A stretch of DNA of 64,000 bases from positions 6,852,501 through 6,916,500 of the forward strand of contig NZ_CP163444.1 of the NCBI RefSeq assembly GCF_041053105.1, given 5' to 3'. The notes below the pieces were generated by a model. The model was not told where the DNA came from, made no database searches, and saw only the letters and a list, made by a program, of their open reading frames with translations. The translations under genes were made by a program, and so were the position numbers. The DNA comes from Streptomyces sp. R44. Its GTDB lineage: Bacteria > Actinomycetota > Actinomycetes > Streptomycetales > Streptomycetaceae. Positions 61,135 to 64,000 of the stretch are shown piece after piece (position 1 is the stretch's first letter; every line of letters begins with the position of its first letter).

Positions 61135-61162
61135 CCCCCGGGTCACCGACGGTGCCCGGGGG
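61135..61162 (-). terminator. intrinsic terminator of the 3-hydroxyacyl-CoA dehydrogenase gene
   Basis: The outer stem CCCCCGGG (61135-61142) pairs with CCCGGGGG (61155-61162). An inner stem CACCG (61144-61148) pairs with CGGTG (61150-61154), with a single bulged T. It follows the dehydrogenase stop by 34 nt and isolates it from the TetR gene. Confidence 0.8.
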
Positions 61163-61196
61163 ACTCAGCAGACCGCCCCAGCCGGCGGTGCGGGGC

Positions 61197-62978
61197 TCAG
61201 CGTCGGGCATATTCGCGGAAGCCGCGACCCGTCTTGCGGCCGAGGCAGCCCGCCGCCACCAGGTGCTCCAGGAGCGGCGCGGGGGCCAGGCCCGGGTCGC
61301 GGAACTCGCGGTGCAGCACCTGCTCGATCGCGAGCGAGACGTCCAGGCCGACCACGTCGAGCAGCTCGAACGGGCCCATCGGGTAGCCGCCGCCCAGCTT
61401 CATCGCGGCGTCGATGTCGTCCAGGGTGGCGTAGTGCTCCTGGACCATCTTGATCGCGTTGTTCAGGTACGGGAAGAGCAGCGCGTTCACGATGAAGCCG
61501 GCGCGGTCGCCGCAGTCCACCGGGTGCTTCCTGATCTTCGAGGTGACCTCGCGGACGGTGGCGTGGACGTCGTCGCCGGTCAGGACCGTACGGACGATCT
61601 CGACCAGCTTCATCGCCGGGGCCGGGTTGAAGAAGTGCATCCCGATGACGTCCTGCGGGCGCGTGGTGGCCCGGGCGCAGGCGATGACCGGCAGCGAGGA
61701 GGTCGTGGTGGCGAGCACGGCGCCCGGCTTGCAGATCTTGTCGAGCCGCGCGAACAGCTCCTGCTTGATCTCCAGGTCCTCGGCGACCGCCTCGACGGCC
61801 AGGTCGACCTCGGCGAAGGCGTCGAGCGAGCCGGCCGCGGTGATCAGGGCCAGCGTCTCGTCGCGGGCCTCGCCCGTCATCCGGCCCTTGTCGACGGAGC
61901 GGGCCAGGGACTTGGCGATCCGCGCCTTGGCCGTGTCCGCCTTCTCCTGGGAGCGGGCGGCGAGCACGACCGCGTACCCGGCCTTGGCGAAGACCTCGGC
62001 GATGCCGGAGGCCATCGTGCCCGAGCCGGCGACGCCGACCGAACGGACCTCGCGGCCGGCGCCGGCGCCGGCGGAGGTGAGCGGGGTCAGCGCGTCGCGC
62101 ACGACCTCGCCGGAGCCCGGCGCCTCGTACGTGTAGAAGCCGCGGCCCGCCTTGCGGCCGGTCAGCCCGGCCTCGCTGAGCTGCTTGAGGATCGGGGCGG
62201 GGGCGTGCAGCCGGTCGTGCGAGGCCGCGTACATGGCCTCCAGGACCGTACGGGCCGTGTCGACGCCGATCAGGTCGAGCAGCGCCAGCGGGCCCATCGG
62301 CAGGCCGCAGCCCAGCTTCATCGCCGCGTCGATGTCCTCGCGGGAGGCGTACTTGGCCTCGTACATGGCGGCGGCCTGGTTCAGGTAGCCGAAGAGCAGC
62401 CCGTCCGCGATGAAACCGGCCCGGTCGCCGACCGCGACCGGCTCCTTGCCGAGGTCCTGCGCGAGGCGCGTCACGGCGTCCACGGCGCGCGGGTCGGTCA
62501 GCACGGAGGAGACGACCTCGACCAGCTTCATGGCCTGGACCGGCGCGAAGAAGTGCAGGCCCAGGACCCGCTCGGGGTGCGCCGAGTCGGCGGCGAGCCG
62601 GGTCACGGAGAGGGCGTTCGTGCCGGTGGCCAGGATCGCGTCGGGCCGGACGATCCCGTCCAGGGCCCGGAAGACCTCCTGCTTCGCCTCGTACGACTCG
62701 GGCACGACCTCGATCACGAGGTCCGCCTCGGCGGCCGCCTGGAGGTCGGAGAAGGTACGGAAGCGGGCCAGGACGTCCTGCCGCTCCTCCTCGGTGATCC
62801 GCTCGCGGGCCACCGCACGGGCGGTGGAGGCCTCCAGGGCCGCGACGGCCTGGGCTGCGGCGGTGTCGCTGATGTCGATGCCGATGACCTCGCGGCCGGC
62901 CCGGGCGAGGACGTCGGCGATGCCCGCGCCCATGGTGCCGAGACCGACGACGGCGATGGTGGAGAGAGGGGTGTCCAT
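61197..62978 (-). CDS. tandem 3-hydroxyacyl-CoA dehydrogenase (two fused 3HCDH units)
   Basis: 593 aa from ATG 62978. It has two consecutive full 3-hydroxyacyl-CoA dehydrogenase units. The first runs from residue 8 (V-V-G-L-G-T-M-G-A-G-I-A) to about 285, and the second from about 315 (V-A-G-S-G-T-M-A-S-G-I-A) to the end. Each has the catalytic His (H-F-F-A-P and H-F-F-N-P) and the G-R-K-x-G-R-G-F closing motif. No enoyl-CoA hydratase domain is present. Role: oxidation or reduction between 3-hydroxybutyryl- and acetoacetyl-CoA, feeding crotonyl-CoA supply for Ccr. Confidence 0.9.
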   Translation of the reverse strand: MDTPLSTIAVVGLGTMGAGIADVLARAGREVIGIDISDTAAAQAVAALEASTARAVARERITEEERQDVLARFRTFSDLQAAAEADLVIEVVPESYEAKQEVFRALDGIVRPDAILATGTNALSVTRLAADSAHPERVLGLHFFAPVQAMKLVEVVSSVLTDPRAVDAVTRLAQDLGKEPVAVGDRAGFIADGLLFGYLNQAAAMYEAKYASREDIDAAMKLGCGLPMGPLALLDLIGVDTARTVLEAMYAASHDRLHAPAPILKQLSEAGLTGRKAGRGFYTYEAPGSGEVVRDALTPLTSAGAGAGREVRSVGVAGSGTMASGIAEVFAKAGYAVVLAARSQEKADTAKARIAKSLARSVDKGRMTGEARDETLALITAAGSLDAFAEVDLAVEAVAEDLEIKQELFARLDKICKPGAVLATTTSSLPVIACARATTRPQDVIGMHFFNPAPAMKLVEIVRTVLTGDDVHATVREVTSKIRKHPVDCGDRAGFIVNALLFPYLNNAIKMVQEHYATLDDIDAAMKLGGGYPMGPFELLDVVGLDVSLAIEQVLHREFRDPGLAPAPLLEHLVAAGCLGRKTGRGFREYARR

Positions 62979-63278
62979 CAGGGGACTCCAGAGGAAGAGT
63001 GACGACTGAGGGCAGTGCGCGCACGAAAGGGGCGCGGGAAAGAGCGAGGGCGATGCCCGGAAAAAGAGGGCCGTGCCCTGGGAAAAGGAGCGACGGACTC
63101 TGTCCCGGAGTCACGTCGAAACTGCCGAACCGACAAGCGAACACAACGGCTGCGTCACCAGGCCGTCGTGCGAAGTGCGGGTGGTGCCCGCTCACCTGAG
63201 ACTAACCGGCCGGTAACGAGCGCGCCAGTCCCGGGAAGTTGGGAAAGTGTGATCTGGATCGCGGATAGGGTCGGATTC

Positions 63279-63881
63279 ATGGAAATCTCCGAGGACCCGG
63301 AATTCTGCTCGATGATCGATCGATTGCGGGACGAGATCGAGAATGAGACCGGAGAAGTCCCGGCGGCATTCACGGAACTCGCCGCGACGGAGGATCGCGA
63401 GGAACTGCACCGCGTCCTCACCGCGCCCGGACAGCCGCTCTGGGCCCGGGAGATCGCCGCCTACGTCCTCGGCGTCGCGGGCGACCCGCGCGCCTTCGAG
63501 GCCCTCGTCCTCCTCCTCAACCACCGCGACCCGGAGCGCTGTGTCACCGCCGCCCACGCCCTGGTCCGGCTGGGCGACCCGCGCACCGCGCGCGCGGCGG
63601 CCGCCCTCGCCACCAACGAACTCCGGATCGCCTACGCCCTGCTGCCGGTCCGGCTGCTCGCCGAGCTCAGCGCGCCCGAGTCCGTCCCGGCCCTGATCAC
63701 CGTCCTCGGACGGCGGCTTCGGGCCGACGACCCCCACTGGCGCGTCGGCCTCGCCTGCGTCGAGGGCCTCGGCGCCCTCGGCGACCCCCGCGCCCGCCCG
63801 GCGTTGGAGGCGGCGCTCCCGCACCCCCGGCTGGGCGCCGAGGCCCAGCGGTCACTGACCCGGCTCGACCCGGCCGGCTGA
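63279..63881 (+). CDS. HEAT-repeat protein of unknown function
   Basis: 200 aa from ATG 63279. After a helical N-terminus it has four or five HEAT/PBS-lyase-like repeats: L-G-V-A-G-D-P-R-A-F-E-A-L-V-L-L-L, L-V-R-L-G-D-P-R-T-A, and L-G-A-L-G-D-P-R-A-R-P-A-L. Such proteins act as scaffolds or lyase accessories; no enzyme site is visible. Relatives next to this cluster in Streptomyces are sometimes mislabelled adenylosuccinate lyase. The 300-bp gap upstream (62979-63278) holds only promoters and a palindrome ACCGGCCGGT at 63205-63214. Its end overlaps the convergent last gene by 30 nt. Confidence 0.8.
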   Translation: MEISEDPEFCSMIDRLRDEIENETGEVPAAFTELAATEDREELHRVLTAPGQPLWAREIAAYVLGVAGDPRAFEALVLLLNHRDPERCVTAAHALVRLGDPRTARAAAALATNELRIAYALLPVRLLAELSAPESVPALITVLGRRLRADDPHWRVGLACVEGLGALGDPRARPALEAALPHPRLGAEAQRSLTRLDPAG

Positions 63882-64000
63882 CGTCGAGCCGGGGCGCGTC
63901 CCGGCCGGGCGCAGGGTGCCGACCGCCGCGAGGACCGGCGGGACCGCGGCGAGCGCGAAGCACACGGGCAGCGGCAGACTGCCCACCAGGAATCCCGCAC
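63852..64000 (-). CDS. C-terminal end of a probable MFS transporter (partial)
   Basis: A minus-strand frame enters from the right edge and stops at TGA 63852-63854. It encodes a hydrophobic helix (A-G-F-L-V-G-S-L-P-L-P-V-C-F-A-L-A-A-V) followed by a short polar tail. This is like the last transmembrane helix of major-facilitator proteins. The family call rests on about 48 residues only. Confidence 0.5.
   Translation of the reverse strand, partial: AGFLVGSLPLPVCFALAAVPPVLAAVGTLRPAGTRPGSTSAGRVEPGQ

Overview
The window is high-GC actinobacterial chromosome, almost certainly Streptomyces. The basis is strong GC3 codon bias, frequent GTG and TTG starts, F420-type oxidoreductases, a crotonyl-CoA carboxylase/reductase operon, a fused pcaL-type gene, and intergenic repeats of a kind I associate with Streptomyces. 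I see no rRNA, tRNA or CRISPR array.

Left part (1-21.2 kb). A four-gene plus-strand operon (129-6789) encodes a Trypco2-like small protein, a trypsin fused to a VMAP-like region, a MoxR AAA+ ATPase, and a vWA-like protein carrying 11 near-identical TPRs. This matches the vWA-MoxR-VMAP class of NTP-dependent conflict systems and is the best candidate for an experimentally unexplored system. Then follow a PcaD-PcaC fusion, an MBL-fold hydrolase, exonuclease III, a small DUF protein, a secreted CocE-type hydrolase, a solo TnpB element with a likely omega-RNA end, a cytochrome P450, a membrane-anchored unknown, gamma-glutamyltransferase, methionine aminopeptidase opposite an HTH regulator, an SDR opposite an HxlR regulator, an F420/FMN split-barrel protein and a coiled-coil/helical unknown.

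Middle part (21.2-37.2 kb). A reductive pyrimidine (or hydantoin) catabolic operon encodes a nitrilase-type beta-ureidopropionase, a class III aminotransferase, dihydropyrimidinase and a TIGR03842-like LLM oxidoreductase. An 8.6-kb secreted Rhs/YD-repeat toxin gene with a nuclease tip and its SMI1/KNR4 immunity gene separates this operon from an NCS1 nucleobase transporter. The toxin module looks inserted into the catabolic locus.

37-51 kb. A secreted trypsin is followed by a housekeeping/repair block: lipoate ligase with an unusual domain order, IMPase, FAD oxidoreductase, YrdC/YciO protein, calcineurin-like phosphoesterase, Ada-AlkA plus Ogt, Sir2, orphan VapB, DraG-like hydrolase, BCCT transporter and glycerate kinase. 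Two direct copies of a structured dispersed repeat of about 300 bp (38042-38338 and 50575-50920) flank this block.

Right part (51-64 kb). A double GNAT protein is followed by psd-pssA for phosphatidylethanolamine synthesis. Next is a complete minus-strand ethylmalonyl-CoA pathway operon (ccr-ecm-mcl-mch-mcd) read from a promoter overlapped by an inverted repeat. Beyond it lie a TetR regulator, a tandem 3-hydroxyacyl-CoA dehydrogenase, a HEAT-repeat protein and the end of a probable MFS transporter.
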